Origin: Staphylospora marina
GTDB lineage: Bacteria; Bacillota; Bacilli; Thermoactinomycetales; Thermoactinomycetaceae
Direction: 5' to 3'
Length of the DNA stretch: 64,000 nucleotides
Assembly: GCF_003856495.1 (NCBI RefSeq)
Contig: NZ_CP034118.1
Location: 1,530,001-1,594,000 of the forward strand
How positions within the stretch are numbered: the first letter of the stretch is position 1; every line of letters begins with the position of its first letter. A program made the position numbers and the translations under genes. Below, piece after piece: positions 52,625 through 62,402 of this stretch. The notes below the pieces were generated by a model. The model saw only the letters and a program-made list of their open reading frames with translations. It did not search any database and was not told where the DNA came from.

Positions 52625-53827
52625 TTACCGCGGGATTGTCAGAGAAATATCAGACAGGAGGCGACGGATCACTGATTCCATCCGGTCCTTGTACCTGGGC
52701 GCTTCACATTCTTCCAGAAGTTCCTGTCGCCGACGATTCAGCGGAACCGCCAGACACTCCAACACCCCCAGCCTGGCACGGAGCTTTCCGAAACGGTTAA
52801 GGAAATGGAGCCGGTTCAGAAACATGCGGGTTGCGTCCATGATCTCCCAGTCTCGCATCACCAAAGATTTTCCGGCCGCTTCCTGTCCCCGTGCGGCGAA
52901 AAGCAACCCGCGATACAGATGAAGCATGGCCGATTCTCTCCGAAACCGGTGATCCAGCATTTCTTCCGCCCTGTTCAGTGACGCTTCGGCCTTGCAAAGC
53001 TTTCCCCGCAACAATCGCGCATGGGCTTCGGTGAATCGCAAACTGACTCGCAAACAGTGATCGGGATCCTTGCCGATGCGTTTTTTGGCAACCACCAGCC
53101 GTCTTTCCGCTTCTTCCGATTGACCGGAGTCAAGCAGGCATTCGATCAGGGTGAACCAACGCATTTCTTCGGCATGAAACCCTCCAAGAAGGTTTTTCGA
53201 CAGTGCTTCCTCCAGGAAACGGATGGTCCGTTCCGGACGCTCCAGGATCATCTGATAAAAATAACACAGATAAAACATTCGCTCTTTCGCCGGAATGTCT
53301 TCCGTTTCCACAAACCAGCGGAGATTTCCCCGGGATGCATGGAAAAAACAGCGTTGAGAAACGAGCAAACGAAACCCCAACACGTCTTGGTGTCCGGCGA
53401 GGATCTCGAGGGAATCGCCACGACCGTGTTCGGCATAACGGCTCCAAAGACCGAGCAATGTTTCCTCCACCTGCTCATCGATCGAAACGGACGTGGACTC
53501 GGGCGGTGACGGAACCGTCAACCTGTAACCCACTCCGCGCACCGTCTCAATGCGAAACGGACCGTTGATTTGTTTCAGTTTTTTTCTCAGGCGAAACACA
53601 TGGTCATCCACGGTCCGGTCCACGGGGTTTTCCATCGTCCACACTTGATCCAGCAATTGTGCCCGCGAAAATGTCCGCCCGGGATGCCTGGCCAGGAACT
53701 CCAGAAGCGCATATTCTTTCGGCAGAAACACCTGCCTCCGGTTTTTCCAGACAAGGGCCCGTTCATGCGGCAGCCAGTTCAGTTCATGGAGACTCACCGT
53801 CATCCCTCCGGAAGGGGCTTGAATCAT
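52625..53827 (-). CDS. Winged-helix (OmpR-type) regulator with helical TPR-like C-terminus
   Basis: A 400-residue protein. Residues 9-100 are an OmpR/PhoB-type winged helix ([29 protein letters not shown] and [16 protein letters not shown]). The rest, about 280 residues, is helical with repeats of the type [25 protein letters not shown], a TPR-like bacterial transcriptional-activator layout. There is no receiver domain. The start ATG overlaps the RdgB-like stop (ATGA); an ATG 24 bases in sits directly on a GGAGGG. Likely regulates the MFS gene. Confidence 0.82.
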   Translation of the reverse strand: MIQAPSGGMTVSLHELNWLPHERALVWKNRRQVFLPKEYALLEFLARHPGRTFSRAQLLDQVWTMENPVDRTVDDHVFRLRKKLKQINGPFRIETVRGVGYRLTVPSPPESTSVSIDEQVEETLLGLWSRYAEHGRGDSLEILAGHQDVLGFRLLVSQRCFFHASRGNLRWFVETEDIPAKERMFYLCYFYQMILERPERTIRFLEEALSKNLLGGFHAEEMRWFTLIECLLDSGQSEEAERRLVVAKKRIGKDPDHCLRVSLRFTEAHARLLRGKLCKAEASLNRAEEMLDHRFRRESAMLHLYRGLLFAARGQEAAGKSLVMRDWEIMDATRMFLNRLHFLNRFGKLRARLGVLECLAVPLNRRRQELLEECEAPRYKDRMESVIRRLLSDISLTIPR

Positions 53828-54435
53828 CCGAAAACGTCCTCATCCCGGATCCATCGGATGAACGCCGGGAGCCAGATCGTTTCCATGGCATCGGCAGCAT
53901 CATGATCGAAGATCACCGCGCTCATGGGAAATCCGGGGATCATGTTCCGAACGGGCTCCGTGGAGAAGCGGAATTCCCGAAGGACCCGGCGCGTGAATTC
54001 CCGCCCGTCTCTAACCACCGCCCAGGCGGTCACGAACCGACCCGTTCGTTTTTCCGGCGGGATCCCTTTCGTTTTCCTGAGAAAATGCACCAACCACTCT
54101 TCATCTCCCACATCATCGGGCAATTCCCCGTTCCATCTCCGGACCATCACTCCCGGTCTTCCGCCGAGTGCATCGATTTCCATTCCCGAATCCGCCGCAA
54201 AAACGGGAAGATCCGTCAGGCCTGCATACGCACGTGCCTTGATGAGGGCATTTTCCTCCGGGCTGAAGCCGTCTTCCCTGATGTCGGGCACGGAAATTCC
54301 CGACTCACGCGGTGACACCCCCGAATATCCGACGCTGGCGAGAAGATTCCGCATGACATCCTGCTTGCCCGGATTTCCGGTTGCAATCATCACCCGGCGA
54401 GCCTGTTCTTTCGAAGCATCACGTCGCTGATCCAT
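53824..54435 (-). CDS. RdgB/HAM1-like nucleoside triphosphate pyrophosphatase
   Basis: A 203-residue Ham1-fold protein. It has the N-terminal [37 protein letters not shown] in place of the canonical ADDSGLxVDAL, and a following phosphate-binding region. RdgB hydrolyses non-canonical purine nucleotides such as dITP and XTP. The sequence is divergent at the active site (one Asp of DDSG is Ala), so activity is not certain. Good GGGAGA site before the ATG. Confidence 0.8.
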   Translation of the reverse strand: MDQRRDASKEQARRVMIATGNPGKQDVMRNLLASVGYSGVSPRESGISVPDIREDGFSPEENALIKARAYAGLTDLPVFAADSGMEIDALGGRPGVMVRRWNGELPDDVGDEEWLVHFLRKTKGIPPEKRTGRFVTAWAVVRDGREFTRRVLREFRFSTEPVRNMIPGFPMSAVIFDHDAADAMETIWLPAFIRWIRDEDVFG

Positions 54436-54649
54436 CGCCGTCTCCCGTGGGTCCCGGTTCTTTGTTTTCCGCTTTTGTTTCCTCTTTCCCGCGTTCGATG
54501 CGGAGTTGACGCAACTCCCCGCGAATCTCTTCGAGGGCTGTTGTCATTCTTCTGAGAAGAAGCAGGGCGATGATCACCGCGACGATGGGAAACAGAAAGG
54601 CCGCCATCGAAAACACTTGAAACAGATGCTCAGCGGCGATTTTCAGCAT
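54419..54649 (-). CDS. Small single-span membrane protein
   Basis: A 76-residue protein with one hydrophobic span (MAAFLFPIVAVIIALLLLRR) and a charged coiled-coil-like tail (EEIRGELRQLRIERGKEE). Start at the ATG six bases after GGAGGG; the frame is open upstream. It overlaps the RdgB-like gene by 17 bases. Function unknown; size and layout are those of small regulatory membrane subunits. Confidence 0.65.
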   Translation of the reverse strand: MLKIAAEHLFQVFSMAAFLFPIVAVIIALLLLRRMTTALEEIRGELRQLRIERGKEETKAENKEPGPTGDGDGSAT

Positions 54650-54790
54650 CCTCATCCCTCCAACCATGTGTATTCCCGGCCGGAAAAGGTCAACCTTCTT
54701 CTTCTTCCATTCCCCGCAATCCCGAAAGTGAATCGCATTTGCCGGATCCCCGAAAAAGCAAAAATACCACCGCTTTCGATCGGTGGTCAT

Positions 54791-55498
54791 TCATTTCAGA
54801 TCTTGAATTTTGAGCGCTTCCGCGGCGGCCATTTGTTCCGCTTCTTTTTTGGACCGCCCCGAACCCCTGCCGAGCGGTCGACCGTCGAGAAGCACTTCCG
54901 CCACAAAATGACGGTCGTGCGCAGGCCCTTGCACGTCGACAATCCGATACTGGAGCTGTCCGAGGTGAAGGTGTTGAACCCGCTCCTGCAATTGGCTTTT
55001 GGCATCGGTCACCCCGCCGAGCAACCTGTCATCCAACTTCGGAAAGACGAAGTTCCCCAGAAATTCACGGACCCCGTCCAGCCCCTTCTCAAGAAACAGC
55101 GCTCCCACAAACGCTTCAAAGACATCCGCCAAAAGCGACGGACGGTTTCTTCCGCCGGTCAACTCTTCCCCCTTGCCGACGCGCACGTATTTGCCGAAAT
55201 CGAGCTCTCTGGCAAAACCGGCCAAGGACGACTCGCACACGATGCGGGCGCGTGTGCGAGTCAGTTCTCCCTCGCTCATCCCCGGAAAATGGCGGTAGAG
55301 ATACTCGGAGACCGCCAGCTCGAGAACGGCGTCTCCGAGAAACTCCAGCCTCTCGTTGTCCGGATGTCCTTTTCCGTTTTTCCGTTCATGAGAAAAGGAA
55401 GAGTGAGTGAATGCCTGAAGAAACAGACCGTGGTTGGTCAGCTTCATGCCGACCGTCCGTTCCAGTTCAGCCAAATCCCAACGGGATGCTCCCGCCAC
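54791..55498 (-). CDS. rnc: Ribonuclease III
   Basis: A 235-residue dsRNA endonuclease: RNase III signature NERLEFLGDAVLELAVSEYLY with catalytic Glu and Asp, DVFEAFVGALFLEKG, and a C-terminal dsRNA-binding domain with GSGRSKKEAEQMAAAEAL. GTG start nine bases after GGAGG; fabF stop lies just ahead. In Bacillus, smc follows rnc directly; here six accessory genes intervene. Confidence 0.95.
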   Translation of the reverse strand: MAGASRWDLAELERTVGMKLTNHGLFLQAFTHSSFSHERKNGKGHPDNERLEFLGDAVLELAVSEYLYRHFPGMSEGELTRTRARIVCESSLAGFARELDFGKYVRVGKGEELTGGRNRPSLLADVFEAFVGALFLEKGLDGVREFLGNFVFPKLDDRLLGGVTDAKSQLQERVQHLHLGQLQYRIVDVQGPAHDRHFVAEVLLDGRPLGRGSGRSKKEAEQMAAAEALKIQDLK

Positions 55499-55499
55499 T

Positions 55500-56744
55500 T
55501 CAAGATTCCTCCCAAGCTTTGAAAGCAATGGTCGCGTTGTGGCCGCCGAAGCCGAGAGAGTTGGACAGAGCCGCGCGAACCGTCGCTTTCCGTGCTTCGT
55601 TGGGCACATAATCCAGATCGCATTCGGGATCCGGATTTTCGTAGTTGATGGTCGGCGGGATGATGCCTTCCTTGATGGTCATGGCAGTCGCCACGGCTTC
55701 CACTCCGCCTGCGGCTCCCAGCAGGTGACCGATCATCGACTTGTTGGAGCTGATGGCGAGTTTCCGTGCATGATCACCGAACGCGGTCTTGATGGCCATC
55801 GTCTCGAACTTGTCATTCAGTTCGGTCGAAGTGCCGTGAGCGTTGATGTAATCCACTTCATCCGGAGAAAGTCCCGCATCTTTCATGGCCATCATCATCG
55901 CCCGGGCCGCTCCCTCACCATCCGGGCTGGGACTGGTCAGGTGGTAGGCATCGGCGGTCATGCCGTATCCGACCACCTCGGCGATGATCGGCGCTCCACG
56001 CTTCACGGCGTGTTCCAGCGTTTCCATCACCAGAACCCCGCAACCTTCCCCCATCACAAACCCGTTGCGGTCCCGGTCAAACGGACGGCTGGCCTTTTCC
56101 GGTTCATCATTCCGGTTGGAAAGCGCTCCCATGGAAGAGAAGCCGGCAAACGCCATCGGCATGATGGTGGATTCCGTTCCGCCGGCGATCATCACATCCG
56201 CATCCCCGCGTTGCAGGATTTTGAACGCGTCGCCGATGCAATGAGTGCCGGTGGCACAGGCCGAGACGGCGCAACTGTTCGGACCTTTCGCCCCGATGTG
56301 CATGGAAACAACCCCGGATGCCATATTGGCGATCATCATCGGAATGAAGAACGGACTCACCCGACGCGGACCACGGGAAAGAAGCATTTTGTGCTGTTCC
56401 TCGAAGGTGCCGAGCCCTCCGATGCCGGAGCCGATGTAGACACCGACACGGGTTTTGTCCACTTGTTCCATGTCCAGTCCGGCGTTCTGAACGGCCATTT
56501 TGGCGGTGCTGACGGCAAACTGGACAAAGCGGTCCATTCGGCGTGCCTCTTTTTTGTCTATATAATCCAGCGGGTCGAAGCCTTTCACTTCGGCCGCGAT
56601 TCTTACGGAAAATTCGGAGGCGTCGAAGCGCGTGATCGGCCCCGCACCCGATTTACCCTGTACAAGATGATTCCAAAACGTCTGAAGATCGTTGCCGATC
56701 GGGGAGATGACACCAAGACCGGTGATGACGACGCGTTTTTTCAT
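55500..56744 (-). CDS. fabF: 3-oxoacyl-ACP synthase II
   Basis: A 414-residue condensing enzyme of fatty-acid elongation with Cys 163 in [11 protein letters not shown], and histidines in [12 protein letters not shown] and [17 protein letters not shown]. Start at [11 protein letters not shown]. It is the last fab gene of the operon, separated from acpP by a hairpin. Confidence 0.97.
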   Translation of the reverse strand: MKKRVVITGLGVISPIGNDLQTFWNHLVQGKSGAGPITRFDASEFSVRIAAEVKGFDPLDYIDKKEARRMDRFVQFAVSTAKMAVQNAGLDMEQVDKTRVGVYIGSGIGGLGTFEEQHKMLLSRGPRRVSPFFIPMMIANMASGVVSMHIGAKGPNSCAVSACATGTHCIGDAFKILQRGDADVMIAGGTESTIMPMAFAGFSSMGALSNRNDEPEKASRPFDRDRNGFVMGEGCGVLVMETLEHAVKRGAPIIAEVVGYGMTADAYHLTSPSPDGEGAARAMMMAMKDAGLSPDEVDYINAHGTSTELNDKFETMAIKTAFGDHARKLAISSNKSMIGHLLGAAGGVEAVATAMTIKEGIIPPTINYENPDPECDLDYVPNEARKATVRAALSNSLGFGGHNATIAFKAWEES

Positions 56745-56806
56745 GTGGTCCACCGCCTTTCCGCGATCAAAGCTGCGACTTTGTCCCCATCCGGAGAGAT
56801 GTGCAT

Positions 56807-56834
56807 AAAGTCCCGCAAAAATTCACGGGACTTT
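56807..56834 (-). terminator. Hairpin between acpP and fabF
   Basis: Arms AAAGTCCCG and CGGGACTTT with flanking A/T. It may partially terminate and so raise acpP mRNA over fabF. Confidence 0.65.
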
Positions 56835-56858
56835 ATTGCATTAAGTATGGATGATCAC

Positions 56859-57095
56859 TCACTGACGGTTTTTCTCGATGTAATTGATCACATCACCGAC
56901 CGTCGTGATTTTCGCAGCCTCATCATCTTCAATGCTCAGTTCGAACTCTTCTTCAAGTTCCATGATGAGATCCACGACGTCGAGGGAGTCGGCCCCCAGG
57001 TCATCCTTGATGGAAGCCTCCAACGTCACTTCGGACGGATCCACATTCAACCGATCCACAATGATCTTCTTCACACGTTCCAACGTATCTGCCAT
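56859..57095 (-). CDS. acpP: Acyl carrier protein
   Basis: A 78-residue acidic four-helix protein with the phosphopantetheine site Ser 37 in [11 protein letters not shown]. Start at [10 protein letters not shown]. Carries acyl chains between the Fab enzymes. Confidence 0.98.
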   Translation of the reverse strand: MADTLERVKKIIVDRLNVDPSEVTLEASIKDDLGADSLDVVDLIMELEEEFELSIEDDEAAKITTVGDVINYIEKNRQ

Positions 57096-57167
57096 CTGTT
57101 TCACCTCCCTTCCGTATTATAAGGGAACACCAGCCCCCAATCAAACCCATCTTGATCGATAAAAACG

Positions 57168-57911
57168 TCACGGCATGACCATGCCGCCGTCCACGTGCAG
57201 GGTTTGACCCGTGATGTAGGATGCCGCGTCGGAAGCCAGGAATTTGACCGCTTCCGCCACGTCCCGAACCGTGCCCGCGCGTCCGAGGGGAACGAGTTCG
57301 AGCATTTGCTTGCTGACCGCTTCATCCAGCGCCGCCGTCATGTCGGTCTCGATGTATCCGGGGGCAATGGCGTTGACGGTGATGCCTCTTCCGGCCAATT
57401 CCCGGGCGGTCGTTTTGGTCAGTCCGATCACCCCTGCTTTGGCTGCCACATAGTTCGCCTGACCCGGATTGCCCATCACGCCCACCACGGAGCTGATGTT
57501 GATGATCCGCCCGCCGCGTTGTTTCATCATCGGACGGGTCACGGCTTTGGTGCAGAGAAACACGCCCTTGAGGTTCGTGTTGATCACCTGATCCCATTCT
57601 TCTTCCTTCATGCGCATCAGCAGGTTGTCCCGGGTGATGCCGGCATTGTTGACGAGGATGTCAATCCGGCCGAACCGTTCAAGTACCTGTTTCATCGCGG
57701 CCTCCACCCGGGCCGAATCGGAGACGTCCACCTGCAAGGCAACTCCCTTTCGCCCCGCTTTTTGGATGCCGGCCACCGTTTCTTCGGCCGCTTGATGATT
57801 GCCGGCGAAAAACACCGCCACATCCGCCCCGGCTTCCGCCAGCGCGAGAGCGATGGCCCGTCCGATACCCCGGGATCCTCCGGTGACCACCGCTGTCTTT
57901 CCGCTCAGCAT
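57168..57911 (-). CDS. fabG: 3-oxoacyl-ACP reductase
   Basis: A 247-residue short-chain dehydrogenase: NADPH loop [16 protein letters not shown], and catalytic Ser-Tyr-Lys in NISSVVG and YVAAKAG. A GTG seven codons upstream (57932), overlapping the fabD stop, is an alternative start. Reduces 3-oxoacyl-ACP. Confidence 0.96.
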   Translation of the reverse strand: MLSGKTAVVTGGSRGIGRAIALALAEAGADVAVFFAGNHQAAEETVAGIQKAGRKGVALQVDVSDSARVEAAMKQVLERFGRIDILVNNAGITRDNLLMRMKEEEWDQVINTNLKGVFLCTKAVTRPMMKQRGGRIINISSVVGVMGNPGQANYVAAKAGVIGLTKTTARELAGRGITVNAIAPGYIETDMTAALDEAVSKQMLELVPLGRAGTVRDVAEAVKFLASDAASYITGQTLHVDGGMVMP

Positions 57912-57928
57912 CTGCGTGATCGCTCCCT

Positions 57929-58876
57929 TCACCCCAGTGATTTCAATTCTTCGACCGCTTTGGCGAGCGAAGCGGAATCCTGGATGTTCAGCGTCTTCAC
58001 CTTGCGGTCCACTTTCTTCACCAGACCGGAGAGCACCGTGCCCGCACCGATCTCGATGAACAGGTCCACCCCTTCATTCAACATGAAGCGAACACTGTCC
58101 TCCCAGCGGACCGGCGAAGCCACTTGCTCAACCAGCAAACGGCGAATCTCTCCCGCCTCCGTCACGGCCCGTGCCGTCACGTTGGACACCACCGGCGAAT
58201 CCGCATCCCGGATGTCAATCCCGGAAAGAACCTTTTCCAGACGATCTGCCGCCGGCTTCATCAGCGAGGAATGAAACGGACCGCTGACTGGAAGGGGGAC
58301 CACCCGGCGCGCTCCTGCTTCCCGCGCTTTTTCTCCCGCTTCTTCCACCGCTTTGGCATGTCCGGAAATGACAATCTGACCCGGGCAGTTGTAATTGGCC
58401 GGTTCCACCACATGTCCTTCCCGGCTGACGGAAGCGCACACTTCGTCCAATTTGTCACGGTCCAGATTGAGCACGGCCGACATGGCCCCCACTCCGGCCG
58501 ACACCGCTTCTTCCATATACATGCCGCGCTTTCTGACCGTGGCCACCGCATCCTTGAACGTCAGCGCTCCCGTCGCCACCAACGCGCTGTATTCGCCCAG
58601 GCTGTGGCCGGCCACGAAGTCGGGACGGATGTGAACTTCATCCGTCAGTGCCCTCCACAGTGCAATGCTGGTGGTGAGGATGGCCGGTTGGGTGTTGGCC
58701 GTCAAACGTAGCTCTTCCTCGGGACCGCCGAAGCAAAGACCGGAAAGGGAAACGCCCAGCACCCGATCCGCTTCCTCAAACACCTCCCGCGCCGAAGAGC
58801 TGAAGGCTGCGATCTCTTTTCCCATGCCGACCTGTTGGGATCCTTGCCCCGGAAAAATGAACGCGATCTTGCCCAT
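57929..58876 (-). CDS. fabD: Malonyl-CoA-ACP transacylase
   Basis: A 315-residue acyltransferase with [13 protein letters not shown] and the nucleophile Ser 92 in [13 protein letters not shown]. Loads malonyl groups on ACP. Lies between fabH and fabG. Confidence 0.97.
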   Translation of the reverse strand: MGKIAFIFPGQGSQQVGMGKEIAAFSSSAREVFEEADRVLGVSLSGLCFGGPEEELRLTANTQPAILTTSIALWRALTDEVHIRPDFVAGHSLGEYSALVATGALTFKDAVATVRKRGMYMEEAVSAGVGAMSAVLNLDRDKLDEVCASVSREGHVVEPANYNCPGQIVISGHAKAVEEAGEKAREAGARRVVPLPVSGPFHSSLMKPAADRLEKVLSGIDIRDADSPVVSNVTARAVTEAGEIRRLLVEQVASPVRWEDSVRFMLNEGVDLFIEIGAGTVLSGLVKKVDRKVKTLNIQDSASLAKAVEELKSLG

Positions 58877-58899
58877 CGCACAGTCCCTCCCGCATTGGA

Positions 58900-59889
58900 T
58901 CAGTCTCTTGCCCATTTCATCACGGCCGCGCCCCAGGTGAGCCCGCCGCCGAATCCGCACAGGACGAGAGTGTCTCCTTTCTTGATCCGGCCGTCCCGAA
59001 CCGCCTCGTTCAGAGCGACCGGGATGGAAGCCGACGACATGTTGCCGTACCGGTCGAGATTGATCACCACTTTGTCTTCGGTGAGTCCGAACCGCTTGAT
59101 CGCCGAATCGATGATCCGGATGTTGGCCTGGTGCGGAATGAGGAAATCGATGTCGTCTTTGGTCATGCCGACCTTTTTCAATGCCTCTTCCGTGCAATGG
59201 CCGATGACCCGAACGGCGAACTTGAACACTTCCCGACCGGCCATCGACACGGTGTGAAGTTTGTTTTTCACGGTTTCTTCCGAAGCGGGCAAGCGGGATC
59301 CGCCCGCGGGCAGTTTCAGCTGCTCCCCTCCGGAACCGTCTCCGCCCAGTTCGAACGACAGGAAACCGTATCCTTCCTCGACGGGTCCGAGCACGGCGGC
59401 TCCGGCTCCGTCCCCGAACAGGACACACGTGTTCCGGTCTTCCCAGTTCAGAATGCGGGACAGGCACTCCACACCGATCACCAGCGCGTACCGGTACACG
59501 CCGGTGGCAATGAATTGGGCAGCGGTCGTGATTCCGTACAGGAATCCCGTGCAAGCCGCGGACAGGTCGAAAGTGGCCGCCTTCTTGGCCCCGAGCCGGT
59601 CCTGAACGAGACAGGCCGTCGCGGGAAACGCCATGTCCGGCGTGACCGTGGCCACAATGATGAGGTCAATCTCTTCGGCCGTCAGTCCGGCGTGCTCGAG
59701 CGCCTGCCGGGCCGCTTCGACCGCCAGATCCGATGAAGCCTGATCCGGTGCCGCGATCCGCCGCTCGCGGATCCCGGTGCGGGAGACAATCCATTCATCC
59801 GTGGTATCCACCATCTTCTCCAAATCCCGGTTTGTCAACACCTTTTCGGGCAGATAGGCCCCCGTTCCCAAAATTCCTACCGGTCTCAT
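58900..59889 (-). CDS. fabH: 3-oxoacyl-ACP synthase III
   Basis: A 329-residue initiating condensing enzyme: Cys 113 in SAACTGFLYG, His in LIPHQANIRI and the Asn region of NLDRYGNMSSASIP. Starts each acyl chain, typically with branched primers in such bacteria. Confidence 0.97.
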   Translation of the reverse strand: MRPVGILGTGAYLPEKVLTNRDLEKMVDTTDEWIVSRTGIRERRIAAPDQASSDLAVEAARQALEHAGLTAEEIDLIIVATVTPDMAFPATACLVQDRLGAKKAATFDLSAACTGFLYGITTAAQFIATGVYRYALVIGVECLSRILNWEDRNTCVLFGDGAGAAVLGPVEEGYGFLSFELGGDGSGGEQLKLPAGGSRLPASEETVKNKLHTVSMAGREVFKFAVRVIGHCTEEALKKVGMTKDDIDFLIPHQANIRIIDSAIKRFGLTEDKVVINLDRYGNMSSASIPVALNEAVRDGRIKKGDTLVLCGFGGGLTWGAAVMKWARD

Positions 59890-59895
59890 CCGCTG

Positions 59896-60882
59896 TTACG
59901 CCCCTTTCTGCTTCGAGAGCTCCTGTTCAATGGAAGAGATCACTTGTTGTTCGGTAAAGCGGCGCGCCTGACGGATCGCGTTGAAGAACGCTCGGGCGTC
60001 CGACGAGCCGTGTGCTTTGATGACGGGTCCGGCCAAGCCGAGCAGAGGGGCACCGCCATGCTCCTTGTAATCCATGTCGTTTTTGAAACGGACCAACCCC
60101 GGCTTCAGCACGGCCGCCGCCAGCTTGCTCAGCCAGTTGCGCGTGAACTCCTGCTTCAGCCGGTCAAAGATCGCCTTCGCGACCCCTTCCGTGTTTTTGA
60201 GCAGAATGTTGCCGCTGAAGCCGTCACAAACCAGGACGTCGCAAGGACCGAACAACACATCCCTCGCCTCCACGTTGCCCACAAAACGGAGGTCGGGCTC
60301 CCGATCCAACAGGGAGTACGCTTCCTTGGTCAATTCGGTTCCTTTCCCGGCTTCGGTCCCGATGTTGAGCAGCCCCACGCGGGGGTTTTCGATGCCAAGC
60401 ACCTTTTGCGCGTAGATTCCGCCCATGAGGGCGTATTGACGAAGGTGCTCCGCACGGGCTTCGGGGTTGGCTCCCACATCGAGCACCAACATCCCGCCAC
60501 CGCCCAGAACGGGGAACACCGGGGCCAGCGCGGGTCGATCCACTCCCTTCATCCGTCCGGTGACAAACAGTCCGGCCGCCATCAGGGCCCCCGTATTGCC
60601 GCCGCTGATGAACGCGTCGGCTTCCCCTTCCCTGACCATCCGGCATCCCACGACAATCGACGAATCTTTCTTGCTCCGGACGGATTTGACGGGCTCTTCC
60701 TCCGGACCGATGACTTCCGTCACCCGTTTGAACGAAACGTTCGGAAGTTCCGGTTTCAGACTCTCGTCACGGCCCACGAGAATGATCGAGAGATCCGGCC
60801 ACTCCGCGGCGGCAAGGCGCACTCCCTCCACCACTTCCGTCGGCGCGTGATCCCCGCCGTGCAAATCGATGGCAATTCTCAT
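59896..60882 (-). CDS. plsX: Phosphate acyltransferase PlsX
   Basis: A 328-residue enzyme making acyl phosphate from acyl-ACP for phospholipid synthesis. Family signature MRIAIDLHGGDHAPTEVVEG and later DVGANPEARAEHL, VGLLNIGTE. Overlaps fapR stop by four bases. Confidence 0.96.
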   Translation of the reverse strand: MRIAIDLHGGDHAPTEVVEGVRLAAAEWPDLSIILVGRDESLKPELPNVSFKRVTEVIGPEEEPVKSVRSKKDSSIVVGCRMVREGEADAFISGGNTGALMAAGLFVTGRMKGVDRPALAPVFPVLGGGGMLVLDVGANPEARAEHLRQYALMGGIYAQKVLGIENPRVGLLNIGTEAGKGTELTKEAYSLLDREPDLRFVGNVEARDVLFGPCDVLVCDGFSGNILLKNTEGVAKAIFDRLKQEFTRNWLSKLAAAVLKPGLVRFKNDMDYKEHGGAPLLGLAGPVIKAHGSSDARAFFNAIRQARRFTEQQVISSIEQELSKQKGA

Positions 60883-61466
60883 GCCTGTTCCCCCTCACTG
60901 CTGCCCACATCGTTTTCTTCCAACCGATAGACGTCGAAAATCCCTTGAAACACAATTTCTCCGTTCACCCGGGTCTTGACGTCCACCTGCAAGCGGGAAG
61001 CCTTTCGATTAATCACCTGGGCATGAGCCACACACCGTTCACCGACCCTCACCGGTCTCAGAAACCGAACTCCGGCGGAGCCGGTGAGCGCAACTTCGCT
61101 GTTCACGATCGCCACCGCCAGGGAATTGGCCTGCGCGAACAGGACGTGTCCCCGTGCGATGCCGTTTCTCGCAAACACATGGTCTTCCCTGATTTCAAGC
61201 AGCGAAATTCCGGAGCGATCGAGCTCTAAATCTATGATTTCCCCGATCACTTCTTCCACCAGGAGTGATTTGACCCGGTCAAAATGATTCTCCGCCATGT
61301 GCTTGATCCGTTCCCGCAGTTCGGGGATCCCGAGTTCCATCCGGTCAAGACGGATGGTCTGAACACTCACTCCCAACCGGCGGGCCATTTCTTCATCCGT
61401 CTGAAACGGATCCTCTTCCAGTGCGCGGACCATCGCACGTTGCCGCTCCCTCTTCGGCATGCGCAC
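60879..61466 (-). CDS. fapR: Fatty-acid and phospholipid repressor FapR
   Basis: A 195-residue repressor: N-terminal HTH (DEEMARRLGVSVQTIRLDRMELGI) and a C-terminal hotdog domain that binds malonyl-CoA (NSLAVAIVNSEVALTGSAGVRFL). It autoregulates the operon through the operator at 61501. Confidence 0.95.
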   Translation of the reverse strand: MRMPKRERQRAMVRALEEDPFQTDEEMARRLGVSVQTIRLDRMELGIPELRERIKHMAENHFDRVKSLLVEEVIGEIIDLELDRSGISLLEIREDHVFARNGIARGHVLFAQANSLAVAIVNSEVALTGSAGVRFLRPVRVGERCVAHAQVINRKASRLQVDVKTRVNGEIVFQGIFDVYRLEENDVGSSEGEQA

Positions 61467-61500
61467 AGCGGAGTCACCACCTTATGATTGATACTATCTA

Positions 61501-61517
61501 TTAAGACCTGGTACCAA
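61501..61517 (-). promoter_or_regulatory. FapR operator
   Basis: On the minus strand TTGGTACCAGGTCTTAA closely matches the FapR consensus (about TTAGTACCTRGTCTTAA). It lies directly after the -10 element, over the expected transcription start. Confidence 0.85.
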
Positions 61518-61521
61518 AATG

Positions 61522-61550
61522 AGTATACAAAAAAAAGCGACTCGCTGCAA
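61522..61550 (-). promoter_or_regulatory. Sigma-A promoter of the fapR-fab operon
   Basis: TTGCAG (61545-61550) and TATACT (61522-61527) on the minus strand are spaced by 17 bases. The FapR operator follows five bases later. Confidence 0.8.
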
Positions 61551-61556
61551 TAAAAA

Positions 61557-61585
61557 CAAGAGCCGACCCGAAACGGCGGCTCTTG
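61557..61585 (-). terminator. Terminator after rpmF
   Basis: Arms CAAGAGCCG and CGGCTCTTG with TTTTTA on the minus strand separate rpmF from the fapR promoter. Confidence 0.85.
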
Positions 61586-61604
61586 GAATCGTGCTCGAAG
61601 GCGC

Positions 61605-61787
61605 TCAGTTGTTGACGACGCCTTCCACTTCCGCACCCTTGTAGTAACCGCACTCTTTGCACACGCGGTGGGACAGCTTGGGTTCGCCGCATTGCGGGCA
61701 TTTCACCAGGCCGGGCACGGAGAGTTTGAAATGGGTGCGGCGCTTGCGCTTGCGGGTTTTGGAAGTCCGTCTGAAAGGTACTGCCAT
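61605..61787 (-). CDS. rpmF: 50S ribosomal protein L32 (zinc-binding form)
   Basis: A 60-residue protein, [20 protein letters not shown] followed by CPQCG ... CKECG, the four-cysteine zinc form. Start after GGGGTGAAACG. Confidence 0.97.
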   Translation of the reverse strand: MAVPFRRTSKTRKRKRRTHFKLSVPGLVKCPQCGEPKLSHRVCKECGYYKGAEVEGVVNN

Positions 61788-61833
61788 TGTCGTTTCACCC
61801 CCTATAAGAATGTAGCACATATGAGGGAAGTTT

Positions 61834-62364
61834 TCACTCGTCTTTTGGGTCGTCCTGCTTGAACAGATCCTGCAGAACGGCCAGTCGCGGATCGATCCTC
61901 TCGACCCGGCATTCGCAGGAGTTCCGATTTCTGTCGGCTCCGCACACCGGGCAGAGCCCCTTGCAATCTTCCCGGCAGACCGGCACGTACGGGAGTTGGA
62001 GCAACACCGCTTCCCGAACAAACGGATCCAGATTCAACGTTTCTCCTTCAACCGGATGAATCTCTCCATCTTCCGTCTCCCCGGCCATTTCCGGATCATC
62101 GGTGAAATGTTCCGTCCAACTTCCGGAAAGATCCACCCGAAACTCTTGCAAACAACGGGAACAGGTCAGGACCGCCCGGGTATCCTGCGCGGCTTCCGCT
62201 TCGATCAGGTGAGGTTCCGGCAGCGTCACGCACGCCCGCACCTCCACCGGATCGAGTCGGACCAGTCCGGACACTTCCTTCACCAGAGAGTCCAAGTTCA
62301 CGCTCTCTTCCAATCGGAGGGTTCCGTCCTTTGCCTGACGCAGTTTGTGCAGGGAAATTTGCAT
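61834..62364 (-). CDS. yceD: YceD/DUF177 protein linked to L32 and rRNA
   Basis: A 176-residue protein with the YceD core [19 protein letters not shown] and a cysteine cluster [17 protein letters not shown] that should bind zinc. It always precedes rpmF and in plants and bacteria acts in 23S rRNA accumulation. Start [10 protein letters not shown] after GGAGTGGAATC. Confidence 0.93.
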   Translation of the reverse strand: MQISLHKLRQAKDGTLRLEESVNLDSLVKEVSGLVRLDPVEVRACVTLPEPHLIEAEAAQDTRAVLTCSRCLQEFRVDLSGSWTEHFTDDPEMAGETEDGEIHPVEGETLNLDPFVREAVLLQLPYVPVCREDCKGLCPVCGADRNRNSCECRVERIDPRLAVLQDLFKQDDPKDE

Positions 62365-62402
62365 GATTCCACTCCTTGCGTAAAAACAGGGTTTATTATA
62401 AG

